Assembly: GCF_000003855.2 (NCBI RefSeq)
Contig: NW_003101682.1
Location: forward strand, 5,411,690 to 5,475,689
DNA: 64,000 bases
Source: Blastomyces gilchristii SLH14081
Taxonomy: Eukaryota > Ascomycota > Eurotiomycetes > Onygenales > Ajellomycetaceae
Direction: 5' to 3'
The notes under the pieces are model-generated. The model was not told the DNA's origin, made no database searches, and was given only the letters and a program-made list of their open reading frames with translations. The first letter of the stretch is position 1. Each line of letters starts with the position of its first letter. The position numbers and the translations under genes were made by a program. Below, piece after piece: positions 12,983 through 25,557 of this stretch.

Positions 12983-13349
12983 CTTCAATTATAGATGTAT
13001 ACAGTCAGAGACTATGACATCTACCTGAGAACCTTTAGTTCTCAGGGTTTTTTCTATATCTATAGAGTCAACTATTATACACTTATCAATTTCAGATATG
13101 CAAAATCAGAAAATTCCAGCTCAGAAGACAAAAACTGTTTACAAATTGCAGTATTTCAACACCTATTAATACTTTGAAACCATTTGAAAATATCATGACA
13201 AAGGAAAAGAGAACATAGTCTTAAAGATAGACACATTAAATAGATAGAGAAAAGAACAGAAGGAAACAAGTACAGTAAAGAGAGACTATAACAAAACAAA
13301 TTATTAAAAGATAATATATAGCTGTTTTAACAGACTATATCTAGTCAAT

Positions 13350-16300
13350 TTCCACCTCTTCATATTCAGATACTTCTGAATTCAGTCATTTTCTTGTAGC
13401 TGCTCTAGTTTCTGATAGAAAGTCTATTAAGTATTTAGTTCCTGTCTCAGTTGAGAATAAGAATCTCATATTTAATTGATTTAAATCATACTTAGTCTTT
13501 AATCTGACTCTGAGACTATTGTATAATGCACAATGCATTACAATATACTCAGGATTCTCACTTGTATTGCAGAATGAGCACTCTGTTGAATCAAATCTAT
13601 CATCAAATCTTTGTATATGTAATTTGAAATAACCATGTCCTAGTTTTAGCTGAATTATGAATGAGAATATTTTCTTTTTGCATTTAATTGAACAAGATTT
13701 CCACTTTGATTTTGTCTCAAATCTTGAATAATGTATGCTCTTCTTTTGTTTCTGCCAGCTTTCATTTCACTTGTTTAAACAAGATTCTTTTATCTTTCTC
13801 CTTATGAAAGACCAGGACACTGTTTTTTGAATAGATCTGCTTAATTCTGAACCCTTTTTTGCAGCTGAATCAGCCAATTCATTGCCATGAATATTCATAT
13901 GAGCAGGAACTCAATGCAGATAAATTATCAGTTTAGATGTTCTTTTCTTTTGAATCTTCAAAACAGAGTTTAAAATCAGATCAAGATTCATTTGATCATT
14001 ATAAATCTAACTATTTCTAAGTCTTTTTAAAGCAGCTTGACTATCAGAGAATATTCATGCCTCTTTCAAACTACTTTCTCTTTTATGAGATTTTATTTCA
14101 ATGAGTTTGAAAGCTTTCACTATTGCAAAAAGTTCAGCATCAAAGACTTCAGATTCACAGCCTAAATTCCAGAAATCTGAGATAAAATTGATATTATCTT
14201 CAGTATAAGCAATGTCTGCATCTAATCTATTCAACTTCTCATTTTTTGAGTCATCTGAGTAAATCAGAATAGAATCTTTTATATTGATTGTAGAGATCTT
14301 CTTCAAATGCTGTTCATATTCTCTCTCTTTAGATAGTTCACTTATTTATAGGTCTATGAGAGATTCCAGCTTTTCTCTTCAGAGAGATATCTTCTCATGA
14401 TCAATTTTCTCAACATTTAATGAAGAAAATTGATTCTTAATAAGTGAACATATTCTATACAGTTGGGAGAGCATTTTCTTTAAAGTATTATTCTCATTTC
14501 AATCAAGAAATCTATTTCAATTCAGTTCATTTCCTGAGTTAACTGATGGAAATGAAGAAGAGACTCTTTCTCTGATTATATGATTTGAGCTCATCTTTAT
14601 GACTCTCAGAGCATAGTTCATACAGGCCTTTTCAAATCAAATAGCAGAAGGTGAAATTGAGGCTTCAATTTCCATTGCTTTAATAGAAGATGATTTGAAT
14701 GCTCTCAGAATTCTTCTCAAAGCTCTGTTTTATAGACTTTGAAACAGTTCAGTGAAGTTATCTTGATTGTTTCATCAAACATGAACTTCATAATCAGTTA
14801 CTGAGATAATACAGGCTATGTATAACTGTCTCATAGCCTGAAAAGAGAGACCTCTCTCAGTATTTGATAGTCTGATTATACTATTCAGTAGTCTCTCTGC
14901 CTTGATGATTCTTTGTTGAATATGATATTTAAAATTCATCTTGGAGTTTAACCACACTCCTAGTCATTTGATATTTAAACTGGGTTTAATCTCTTTATTC
15001 AGAAGAGTTAGACTTAGTTCTTTCTTATTAAATCTGAAAAAAAAGTGAATTAACTCAGTTTTATTCATATCAAATTGAATTAGATTGATATCTGCTCTAA
15101 CAAAGATTTTCTTTACTGCTTTCTCAATCACTTCTAAATTCTCTTTGATTGTCTTTGAACTGTAGAGTAGACCAATATCATCTATATAACTTGAAGATCT
15201 CACTATTTTCATCTCTCTATTCTTGAATAAATATGCAGTGTATATTACAAATAAAACAGGTGAGATTGAAGATTCTTGTGATACTTCTATTTTTATCTCA
15301 GTTTTATCTTGTTTTCTTCCATCAAAGAATAGTTGTATAATTCTTTTAGACATGAAATAATCAACTCATTTTATTAGAGAAAGTGACAGTTTTAACATCT
15401 TCAAAGTTTGAATTATCTTAGACTTTGAAACATGATCAAATGCACCTTTTATATCAATAAAAACTGCAGTTGAGACCAGGCCTTCATGCTTTGCTACTTG
15501 AACATCATGAATAACTGAGAGAACAGTGTCAATTGTAGAACATTGTTTTCTATCTCTCATTTATTCATTAAATAGAAGAGAATCACTAATAGAGCTTATA
15601 AAAGATAATCTAGTAGCTATTATCTTTTCTAGAACTTTTTCTAAACAGTTCAACAGAGATATTACTCTATATGACTTAGAAACTGAAGCTTTTCTATTAG
15701 GTTTTGCAAGGATTACTTCAGTAGCTTCTCTCCAGCATTCAGAATGATAATCATTTCTTAAGAGATTGAAAAAGAGCTTAAAATATTCACTCTTCAAGTA
15801 GGAATATGTGTTTTGAATAATTAAATGATTAATTGAATCAGGCCCTGCAGCAGTTTTAATTGAACTTGAGAATATTGCTGACTCTAGTTCATCATCTGTA
15901 AGCTCAGGCCATTCCCAGTTATTTTCATCAATATATTCATGAAATGACATATTCTCCTCTTCTAAATGTGATGAGTTTTGAAAGAGAATTCTTATAAAAG
16001 CTTGACATTTTTTCTCAAAAGAGTTTGCTGTATACAATTCATTCTGAAATTCATATTCTAAGGTTGGAATCTTTGCTACACTTCTTGTTTTAGTATAGTT
16101 GAAGACTTTAAAAACTTCTTTTCCTTATGCTTCTTCAAGAAATTTGTTCCAGCAATCTGTTTTGACTTTTTTAATATCTGAAAAATATTCATTTCAAATA
16201 GCTTTGAACTCTTCATTAGATATTAAGTTATTCTTTCACTCTCTCTTAGCAGTGACTAATTGCTTTCTTTTAGAAGTGATATTCTCATTTCATCAAGGTT

Positions 16301-17250
16301 TGTAAAACTCAGAAGACTTTTTCTTTGAAATATTTTCTTCAATACTTGTTAGAAGAATAGATGTAATCAGCTTTACTCTATTCTTAAGCATTTCATTTGA
16401 GATATCTTGACTTTGATTTCAATAAAGCTCACTCTGTCTTTCAGATTTCAGCTGTTTTACTCTTTCTTCAACTGCTTTTCAATCAGCTTTTTCAAAGTTA
16501 TACTGATTAGAGAGAAGAGGATTTTCACTTCTTTATTTTTCACTCAGTTCAATATCAAATTGAATGATCTCATGATCTGATTCTGAGGTTTCATTTGAAT
16601 CAATAAACCAGTTTATAAGTCTTTTTTCAATTAGATTTTATGATATGAAAGTTAGATCTATAATAGATTTTTGTTTCATGCCTTTTCTAAAGAATGTTTG
16701 TTGATCAGACTTGTTAACTAAATCTATTAAATACTCAAAAGTTCATTTAATCAGTTTATCTACTCTTACTGCTCTTGTGTACTCTGAGTTTCATCAGAGA
16801 TGATGTGCATTGAAGTCTCCTGCAATTATAGAGTTTTTTAAGAGAGTTATATTCAAAAATCCTCTATCAATTATTCAGATATTGTTGTTTTCTTTCAATG
16901 ACTTTTCATTATAGATATTTATAAGTTGAATAGTATCAAACTCATTTTCTTTATCTATAATATCACTCACTAGAATATCAGAGTCAGATATGATATCAAA
17001 TCTGAAATTAAATTGATATCTTGATCTTTTTCTCTCATAGATCACTACTCTTGATTTTATCTCGGATTTTTCACAAAGAAAGCAGTAATAGCTTGAATGA
17101 GAAATGATATACTTTTGCTCAGTATCAAAGTTTGGTTCTTGAAGAAGTATAAAGTCAACTTTTTATTCAAATGTAATCTGAAGACAAGAATAAATGCAAT
17201 TTGAGTTTCTATTCACATTATTTTGAATAAATGTGATTTTTGAAGAGTTT
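13350..17250 (-). pseudogene. LINE ORF2: endonuclease, reverse transcriptase, RNase H, broken
   Basis: The minus strand reads, in order: an exonuclease/endonuclease/phosphatase-type endonuclease with AGDFNAHH near 16830-16795; reverse transcriptase with AAGPDSINHLIIQN (about 15870), ILAKPNRKASVSKSYRVISL (about 15690), FIDIKGAFDHVSKSKI (about 15450), SISPVLFVIYTAY (about 15260) and YIDDIGLLY (about 15190); then RNase H with ILIYSDDSKN (about 14270) and VFDAELFAIVKAFKLIEIKS (about 14140). The YxDD catalytic pair and the GDFNxHH endonuclease motif are preserved. Stops and shifts split the frame into at least five pieces. The product would nick DNA and reverse-transcribe its own RNA at the nick. 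Confidence 0.9.
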
Positions 17251-17439
17251 TTAAACTTTTTTTGTTGTTTTTATTGCATATTCATACTAAGAGAGAGTAG
17301 AGATAGAGTAGAATCTAATTTCTATTATCAGATAGTAGATTATAACTATTTTGAAAAGCAGGAATCTCAACTGCTTACATTATATCTAGTTTATTATCAG
17401 AGTCATTTCTCATTTCTTTAATCTTAACAGAAGTTTGAG

Positions 17440-18940
17440 AATTCAAATTCTGTTTACACTTAGCTGAAGAGTTGAAGTTTGAAGATCTAGATAGTTGAGA
17501 ATTTCTTCTTTTTGAGCTTACAGTTGCAGATTTACTAGCTTGACTTTTCTCTTCAGTTTTAGATTCACTTTGAGCTTCATCTTTTCTTCAGTTTTTCTGA
17601 GTTCTTGAAGCAAATACACATTCTTTTGAGCTAGATGCATATTTTTCTTTGCAATTGAAGCACTTAAGCAGAGTATATTAACATATTTCATCTCTTTTTA
17701 AGCATATTTCACATTTATACTCACTAGTTTTGTGATCTCTAGCATAGAATGCACATTTTGAGTCTCTGAAACAAGAGATTACAAAGTATTCATATCTTTG
17801 ACAGTTTGAACACTGTGTTTGAGCTTTGAGATTCATTCTTGAGTCTTTGTATTCATGAACTCTCATTTTCAAACCTGCTATTCTTACTTCAGAGATTCTT
17901 GATTATTCAAGTGTATTTCCATACACTAGAACAGAGGCATTTCTTCTACTCTATCTGAACTCAATTGAATTAAGTCATACAGGCTCTTTTCTCAGTTGAA
18001 TAGAATTGTATTCTTTCAATTCATTTTTGAGAAGTAGCATTCCTTCCTCACAGTCAAAGATTTCAACTGAAATATTATGAAGAATGAATTTATCCCACTT
18101 TTCATCTCTCTTAGATAGAATTGTTGTGTTTAACAGAGATTCTACTGCTGACTTTCAGAGATTCTCATTCTGAATAAGGAATTCTGCACTGAATTCAGGC
18201 ATTGTGATTAGAATGATGAAGTTTTCAAAGAAGAATGACTTAATTGAAGCTATAACTGATTTTTGAACTTCAATATCAGTCATTAACTGAGAAAAGAACT
18301 GCTGATTGATTTCATTTCTAATTCTGAAAATGAGGTTTGAGTCTAGCTTATTTCTCTGCAATATATTCTGATTTGAGACTTTGAGAATAAGTCTTCTATT
18401 TCTGGAGATTTGAAGATTTTTCTCTTTTTGTATTTTTTTCTTCACTCTTCTATCAATAGAAGTATGAGCAGTATTCTTCTCAGTTTTCTCAGAATTTTGA
18501 GCAGGTTTTGAGATAGCAGATTTAGAGATAGCAGGTTTAGAGACAGCAGATTCAGCTGCTTGAGCATATGTTTTCTTCTGATTTAAAGAAGAAGAAGAAG
18601 AAGAAGAAGAAGTAGAAAAGAAAGAAGAGCAAACTGAAGAGTCAGTGATTATATTAGAAATTTTCAAAGTTTTTTGAACTGTGTTTGAAATTCCAAGTTT
18701 GAACTTGATCACTTTCTGTAGTTGTCTAGTCTGAGCATGAAGAATTAACAGAACTTCTTCATTCATCTCACTCAGACACTGCTTTTCAAGAATTTTACTT
18801 GCTTTTTCAAGTTCCTGTATTTCAAGAACTTGTTATTTCTCTATTTCTTCTTTCTTTCTTCTCTTTAGAATTTCAATCTCAGGAATAGCATTTGAGAAAG
18901 CATTCTTTTTCACATCAACTGAGTGTACTTTTGAGCTCAT
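17440..18940 (-). pseudogene. LINE ORF1: nucleic-acid-binding protein with CCHC knuckle
   Basis: I take the ATG at 18940-18938 (MSSKVHSVDVKKNAF) as the start, followed by a charged helix-rich part with one stop. The longest open piece (18766-18155) has a run of nine serines from a (GAA)n-like repeat at 18588-18611, then lysine/serine/alanine-rich sequence. Near 17820-17690 a zinc-knuckle region reads CSNCQRYEYFVISC, then CAFYARDHKTSEYKC, resembling C-X2-C-X4-H-X4-C knuckles. LINE ORF1 proteins bind the element RNA. The frame is broken. Confidence 0.8.
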
Positions 18941-19924
18941 TGTTCTTACTCAATGAAAAGTTGATCAGACTAATTCAATTGAGATATTTATTAAACTCTT
19001 TTGAATTGAAAAGTTGATCAGACTGTTTCAATTAAGAGGTTTCTAAGTCTGTTTTCAATTGAAAAGTTTATCAGACTATTTCAAAAGAAGAATAACAGAC
19101 TTTTGTGTATAAAACATCTGATTTTTTTTCACACTAGTTCAGTAACTAGGTTAGATTTTTGAAGAGAATCTAATAAACTAAAATTAATTTTTAAGATAAA
19201 TCAATAAAATCTTTACAATCTCTTTCTTGAGATACAGTGTAGAAAAGTATGATATTAATTGACAATAAATCAGATAATATGACAGTTTTTGAGAGAAAAA
19301 CTGATAAAAAATAAATTAATTTTTTACAGAGAAATTGATTAAAACTATTCAATTTTATTCTAAATTATTCAATTCTCCTCACACAACAAGTATGCAACTC
19401 AAATCAGTTAATAAAGAGTGTAAAAAAGAATTAAGTATTAATGAAAGCTCTTCAGTCACTGAAAAAGTAATTCTTACTTAAAAGAATATGAAATTATGAT
19501 AGAAAATAACTCTATTTTTAATTCTTTGTAAGAATATTGTGTAAAACTCAGAGAAAAATACCTTACTTTTTCAAGAGAAGTAAAAAACTATTTCTAAGAT
19601 CTTTTTTTTTTTGCATTAACTGCTGCAGAAGAATGAGATAGAAACTGCTAAGATATGCACTACTATATACTCTCTATCAAGACTTTCCCTCTTCAGAGTC
19701 TTGATATTATAGAGAATATAAGTCTGTTTCTATATAATAATGTAAATATTGTCAGCAGAATGTAGAGAAACTGGTTATTTATATCTCAAAATAGAAGACT
19801 TTGTCAATAATTATATCAATATAGAGTTAATTCTCAAATTCAATAGAAATCTAGTGTTGCTGTTCTCAATTCCTTACAGAATCTATTGAATATTAAGATA
19901 TTAAAACTAGATTTAATATATCTC

Positions 19925-20330
19925 ACTGTGCAGGGATCAAAGGCTCAGTCAGACCTTGAGGTATACTGATTTTATAGTTGTTGTGTCTGCTGATTATGTA
20001 TCAAGTACAGTTGCTGAGGTATCTTTTTGTACTTTTCTGTCAGGGATGGGCCAGATTGAGAGGGGTGGTACAAGGGTGAGACTTGGTGTTAATGTCTAGA
20101 TACACTGAAGACAGATCGCGGAGGTTGCACTTCAGAAGTGGCTGTTGATTATGTGCTTGATATTATCGCTGAGGTATCTTTTTGTATTTTTCTGCTGGGG
20201 ATGGGCCAGATTAGGAAGGGCGGTACAAGGGTGGGACTTGGCGTTGGTGTTTTGGAACATCAAAGATGGACAGGGTTTTCGCGGAGGTCGCTTCTCAGAT
20301 ATCTCCACAACTACAGATCGGGGATCTTCC
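19925..20330 (-). repeat. ~155-bp tandem repeats in the LINE 5' region
   Basis: Two diverged units share GAGGTATCTTTTTGTA (at 20016 and again at 20171), GGGATGGGCCAGATT and GGTACAAGGGTG, giving a period near 155 bp. They lie upstream of ORF1 on the element strand, where 5' promoter monomers of LINEs are found. The distal unit is less mutated than the proximal one. Confidence 0.75.
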
Positions 20331-20620
20331 AAAATTGAGAAGATTGGTGTATATGGCTAGGTCTCTTCACCTTACAATTTGTATGGCAATTTGGCCCGGG
20401 GTTGTGGTGTGGTAGGGGAGAATGGGGGATAATCCCACACAGGAGTTTCGAACGACGTCTGGTTCACGTTTGGCTGGATAACTCCACCACCACACGGGGT
20501 ATGCGGTCGGCGATGGGGTCAAAATGCTCGTATGATCGAGGGCTTTTCGATGGATCTATCGGCGGGTTCTTATTCAAAAAATCGAGCGAGTTCGTGGTGG
20601 AGCGGTATCCTCATCTCTGG

Positions 20621-23600
20621 ATGAACATTGATTTGATTCTCTTGATCTTGTTTCACAGTTGTCATGAAGGCCTCTGCTCAATCACAGACATCTCAGAGTT
20701 TCATTACTATATTATCAGTAATCTGAATTGAACTGTGAGAGTCTGATGTGAACTGTATAATCTCTAGAAGATTCAACACTTTCATATGATATCTGTGTGT
20801 AAGAAAGAACAGGCTTACACCTGTTGAAACAGCATCTCAACTGTTGATAGCAATCTCTGTGTGTAGAAGAAGGTCATGTCAATTGTCTTATGAATAATTG
20901 CAGAACTTATAGATATAATTCTTCACAGTCTGAATTGTCTGTTCTGATGCATTATCAGTCTCAGAGTGATAGACAGTTAATAGATGACATGTAATCTTGA
21001 GAACTTGACAGATTCTTGTTCAGAAGATACTTACAAATTGACAGCTCTGATTTGATACTATAGATCTCAGCAATTCATGCATCTGATAGAACAGGCTCTG
21101 TAGAAAAGCTTCAGTGACTTGTTCAGCATTCATCTTATCACAAGATTTTAATATTACATCTTTACTCAGTTAATTCATGATGATCAGAATGTTTCTACAA
21201 CTCTTACTCTCAGATAGATTAACAGTGAAGTCAATTACTACATCTCACCAGATTCTATCAGAGATATTGAGTGATTTCAATAGACCTTTTCTACAGTTCT
21301 TTCATGAGATAACAGAAGAATAGTGATTACAGTTTCAGATAAAGTGTCTGATGCTGTTTAATATCTCAGATCAGTAGAACTCTTGAGAGATCATTCTATA
21401 CAGTTATTCACAGTCTGAATGACTGATTATACACAAATCATGCATCTCTTACATTATCTGAGTGCATAAGAATTTGAAGTGAGAGACTCAGTGTTGTTTA
21501 CAGAATTGTAAAGTATTATTGTCATTGATTGAATATTCTGAGATATTGATTCTTATATGTAGTTCTGAGGGAAATTGAGATGCTTCTTGATATACTGCTT
21601 CAGTGAGAGTCTGAAGAAGTTCATCTATCTGAGCTGCTGTATATCACAGTTCATTTAGTGTAGAGAAAGTGAAGATATCAATAACAGTTCTAACTGAAGA
21701 AGCATGTATAGTGTCATGAACTGTTCTATCTTGATTAACTAGTATCTTCAGATTCAAGAGCTGATGCTCTCAGTTCATTCAGTGAGTATCTGTTACATCA
21801 GATGACATATCTTGCTCTTATCATGAGAGAGCATCTGCTATCAAGTTCTGGCTATCAGAATGATAGTGTATTGTAAAATGAAAGTGACTTAAGAACTCAG
21901 ATCATCATAACTGTTATTTAATAAGTTTACAGATAGTTGTAAAGTATTTGAGGTTCTTATAATCTGTGACTATCTCAAATTCAGAGACACTTTGAAGTTC
22001 AGAGTCTTATTCTTCTAAACAGCATATGATCATGCGAAGTTCCTTGTCATAGATCTCATAATTGCATTCAGTGAGACTCAGTTTCTTAGACATAAAGACA
22101 TATAATTGTAGAACCTCTTCATCATCATATTATAATATCACTTCTTCTATTATATAGTCAGAGAAATCAGCTTCAATAACTGTCTTATGATCAGAATCAA
22201 ATGTTATCAGCAGAAAAGTATTAATAAATATCTTCTTCATCTGTGTAAATACAGCTTCAGCATTCACTGATTATTGAAATACTGAGTCTTTCTTAGTAAG
22301 GTCTGTAAGTGATCTTGTGATATCTGAGAAGTTTCATATAAATCATCAATAGAAGTTAGTAAATCTGATGAAGCTTTGTATATCTTTCACAGTACACAGA
22401 GCTTCTTATTCAAGAATGGCAGAGACTTTCTCAGGATTCATTTGAATTCCCTTGTCAGCTTCTATAATAAAACCCAGATACTTGATACTCTTGACTTCAA
22501 AATCACACTTATTAATATTTATTCATAGTTCTGCTTCTCATAGCTATTGTAATATCTTTCACACATACTCTTGATATTCTTTTCTGAATTCATTAATGAA
22601 GATGAGAATATTATCTAGATAAGCAGATGCAAACTCATTAAGAAAATCTCAGAGCACTCAGTTAATATACTTCTGAAATGTACTGAGAATGTTAGTCAGT
22701 TCAAAGAGTGTGACTATTCATTCAAAGAGATCATAATGTGTTTGAAATGCTGTAAGCTATTCATCTTCTTCAGTGATATGAATCTTATGAAACACAGTGA
22801 TGATATCTAGTTTTATAAATTATTGAGCTTATCTGATTCATGCTAGAGTTTCATTGATGAGAGATAAGAAGTATCAATCTTTCTTTATCAATCTATTCAG
22901 ACCTCAGTAGTTCACACAGAATCAGAGTTCTTCATCTGGTTTCTTTGCAAAGAGAATAGAGGCTGCAGCAGAAGAGTTGCTAATGTATATGAATTCTTTA
23001 TTCAATATATTATTAAGTGTCTTTCAAAGAAGAAGAAGTTTATCTCAGAACATATTATAAAAAGAGTCTCATAGCAGTTTGAGATTCTTATCATTCTTTT
23101 TCTCTAACTTGATACTGTGATTCACTTCAGAATCTTATAAGAGAGATATATTTATAATATTATCTTGTCAGAAGACATCTAGATATTCATGATATTATTG
23201 AGGAAGTTTTGTATAAGAATCTGTTATTGTAATATAAGATAATTTTTCTAGGGCCTTTTTAATATTGACCAGACTGACAGAATAGATTGACATATAGTTC
23301 TGCTATCAGTGATTCTTTCAGTGACTTCTTTTTCTGAGTATTTTATAGGTATTAACAGAGATCTGTGTCAGATCAATAGTCTTGTGAATGTCATCTTCAT
23401 GAATTCTATTATTATTAGGAAATATCAAGCTTCTGTTTTAAGTGTTTAATAAGATGCCTTGTTCAGATAGTCAGACAAGTTCTAACATAAGATTGTAATC
23501 AAGATTATTGACTTCATATGCATAGATATCTTTATATTGATGTTCTCTTACATCTATGATCAGCTTCATTATGTAATGAGTACAAATGTCTTTTGAATCA

Positions 23601-25248
23601 TCAAATCCTGTGAGGAGTTGAGATTTTGATAAAGGAATATACTGAAGGTTATGATGTCTTACAACTAAAGATTTTATCATTGCATAGTGGCATAGACTGC
23701 TGTCTATTATGGCTTTCATATTATACATATTATCAATCACAGTAGATACAAGAATCATATTCATTATCTTCTTCTCTTCAAATTGGTATTGTCTGATCTC
23801 TTCAAGCTCCTGTTTACAAATTTGAATAGAAGCTAATCTTTTCTCTGTTTCACTGAGATATTCTCATAGTTATCTTCTGAATCTTTCTCTAATGTAATGT
23901 GATTGATATGAACAGACACTGATTCATTCTTCAAATGAGAAGACACTGATCTTTCTCTCAAGTATGAAGACACATAGATTGATCAGCAGTTGAAAGCAAT
24001 GTGTTCTGATTGATTACAGTTGATACACACTTTATATTGATATTAATCAGCAACTTCTTCAGAAGTGATCTCAGAGACTCAGAAGCCTGTCTGAATAGTG
24101 AAGACTCTTGCTTATGTGTAGACATTCAAGTCTACTCAATTCATAACATCTGCATTATTGTTATTCCTCAGCACAAGTGTATAAGTTACTGAAGTGTAAT
24201 ATCTTCTATTACTATTCTGTATATTCTTGAGCTTAGTAAGACAGTCATTTATTGTCTGAAGCTGTGTGCAGAAGTCTTCATAAGTCTGATCTTTATCTGC
24301 ACTTATAAGAGCTTGTAAGAGTTTAAAAGTTAATGTCTTCTTGAGTATGCTAATCTTCATTTAATTCTCTCAAGATTGATCATCTGCTTCTAGAATCTTA
24401 GTGTTGAAGTCAGAGATGAATATTATAAGAGAAATGTTTCTCTGTCAAGTGCTCTGTAGTCAATCTAATACTTTCTGTTACATGGCAGTGTCTTGAAACA
24501 GAATATCAAGATATTTCATGATGTTGTCAGGCATTTGCAACACTGATTCACATACTTTTATTCATGAATAAAACTTCTGTTTTATATGATCTTTCAATTG
24601 TTCATTGATATATCAATCTTGATTAATTAATGAACTGATGGTATCTTTATCTATACTCAGTTTCATGAGCATTTCCATTCTGCATGATAAGTAGAGAGTG
24701 AGATTAGAAGCATTGAAATATGTGAAAGTATCTAAGCATTCTTTCAGCACTTTTGTATTCAATTCTGTAGATATTGAAATTATGTGAGTTAGTTGTTGAA
24801 TCTCTTCATATTAGTGTTATTGAGTTGCATGCATATCAGCTATTTGTTATTATTATAGTTTCAACATTGCTTAGAGTCACTGTGACACTGTGTCTATACT
24901 CATGTTCAAGAGTTTCATATTATTATTAGACATGATTATATTGATCATCAGATGTGTAATTGTATTCTCATATGTCTGAGTGTCAGAACTCTCAGGTCTT
25001 TCACTGATATTCTCTTATAAGATCTTATTCTCTTTGTAAGATCTTGTTACAGGCTCAGGGTAACTGATGAGCAAGCTTCTATCTGAGAACTATCTGAGAA
25101 CTTAGTGTTCACTTAACTGTTTGACTGTTTCTCTATTTCTTATATGTTGTTACATATTCAGATATCTCTTGATAAATAATTATTTCTGATAAGAAGATAA
25201 TGCATGAATAATTGTTTTCTAATAAGAAGATAATGAATGTTTTTATAA
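20621..25248 (-). pseudogene. Gypsy2 copy I: gag and most of pol, broken
   Basis: On the minus strand, gag starts at an ATG at 24933-24931. An intact knuckle follows near 24030-23987 (CINCNQSEHIAFNC, C-X2-C-X4-H-X4-C). The protease region (23764-23471) contains AIIDSSLCHYAMIKSLVV, with DSS in place of D-S/T-G. Reverse transcriptase begins near 22970 with ILFAKKPDEEL, a stop, then FCVNY and GLNRLIKK. RNase H and integrase follow leftwards to the LINE insertion. Position 20621-20634 is the second copy of the LINE target duplication. Numerous stops make it non-functional. Confidence 0.85.
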
Positions 25249-25557
25249 TATAAGAGGCCTACACTGAATAGATCAGTATAATATTATAGGTCTTATATAA
25301 TAAAGATAAAAATGTTAGAGAAGGAAAGAAAGAGAAAGTGTGAGAATCAGTAATTGAGGTGAATATTTATACGCGTATGTGGTGGTGTATGCAGTGGAGC
25401 TTCGGGGCAGGAGAATATACGCGCGTTCATAGCAGCCGAGGATCGGGGATTGAGAATGGCCGAGAATCAGAGTGTATGTGTTTGAGAATGAAGTGGTTGA
25501 AATCTGTGAAGTGTAATGAAATAGTCTATATAATTGATCAGGCGCAGCCCGTCACAG
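25249..25557 (-). repeat. Gypsy2 copy I 5' LTR
   Basis: A 309-bp LTR starts TATAAGAGGCC (expected TGTAAGAGG, one G-to-A) and ends GCCCGTCACA. Compared with the partner at 12200-12507, most differences that I noted are C/T or G/A. It retains CpG sites near 25371 and 25421. Confidence 0.9.

Larger units (their letters stand above)
12962..20620 (-). mobile_element. Tad1-like LINE, apparently full length, mutated
   Basis: This 7.66-kb non-LTR retrotransposon is inserted in Gypsy2 copy I. On the minus strand the order is a 5' region with ~155-bp tandem repeats (about 20620-18950), ORF1 with a zinc knuckle (18940 to about 17440), ORF2 with endonuclease, reverse transcriptase and RNase H (about 17250-13400), a 3' UTR, and an (AAT)n tail. 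The tail appears as (ATT)n at 12962-12982 on the + strand, beside a 14-bp target duplication. Domain order, RNase H, CCHC ORF1 and trinucleotide tail are those of the fungal Tad1/I group. The coding part is mutated, whereas the 5' ~500 bp (20100-20620) is not. Confidence 0.9.
12200..25557 (-). mobile_element. Gypsy2 copy I: Ty3/gypsy element, complete, interrupted by a LINE
   Basis: LTRs lie at 12200-12507 and 25249-25557 (about 308 bp), with gag at the right and the C-terminal pol region at the left, so the element is on the minus strand. The target duplication is GTAAG (12195-12199) / GTAAT (25558-25562). The unoccupied site is visible in hAT copy II near 63252-63257, where AAGTAATTATTT is continuous. 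A purine-rich polypurine tract (GAAAGAGGGGACTAA on the minus strand) abuts the left LTR. Without the 7.66-kb LINE the element would be about 5.7 kb, the same as copy II. Confidence 0.92.

Noticed and set aside
20402..20731. A 109-codon open frame on the + strand
   Set aside because: It crosses the border between the LINE 5' end and Gypsy2 at 20620 and is antisense to both, so it is a chance frame.
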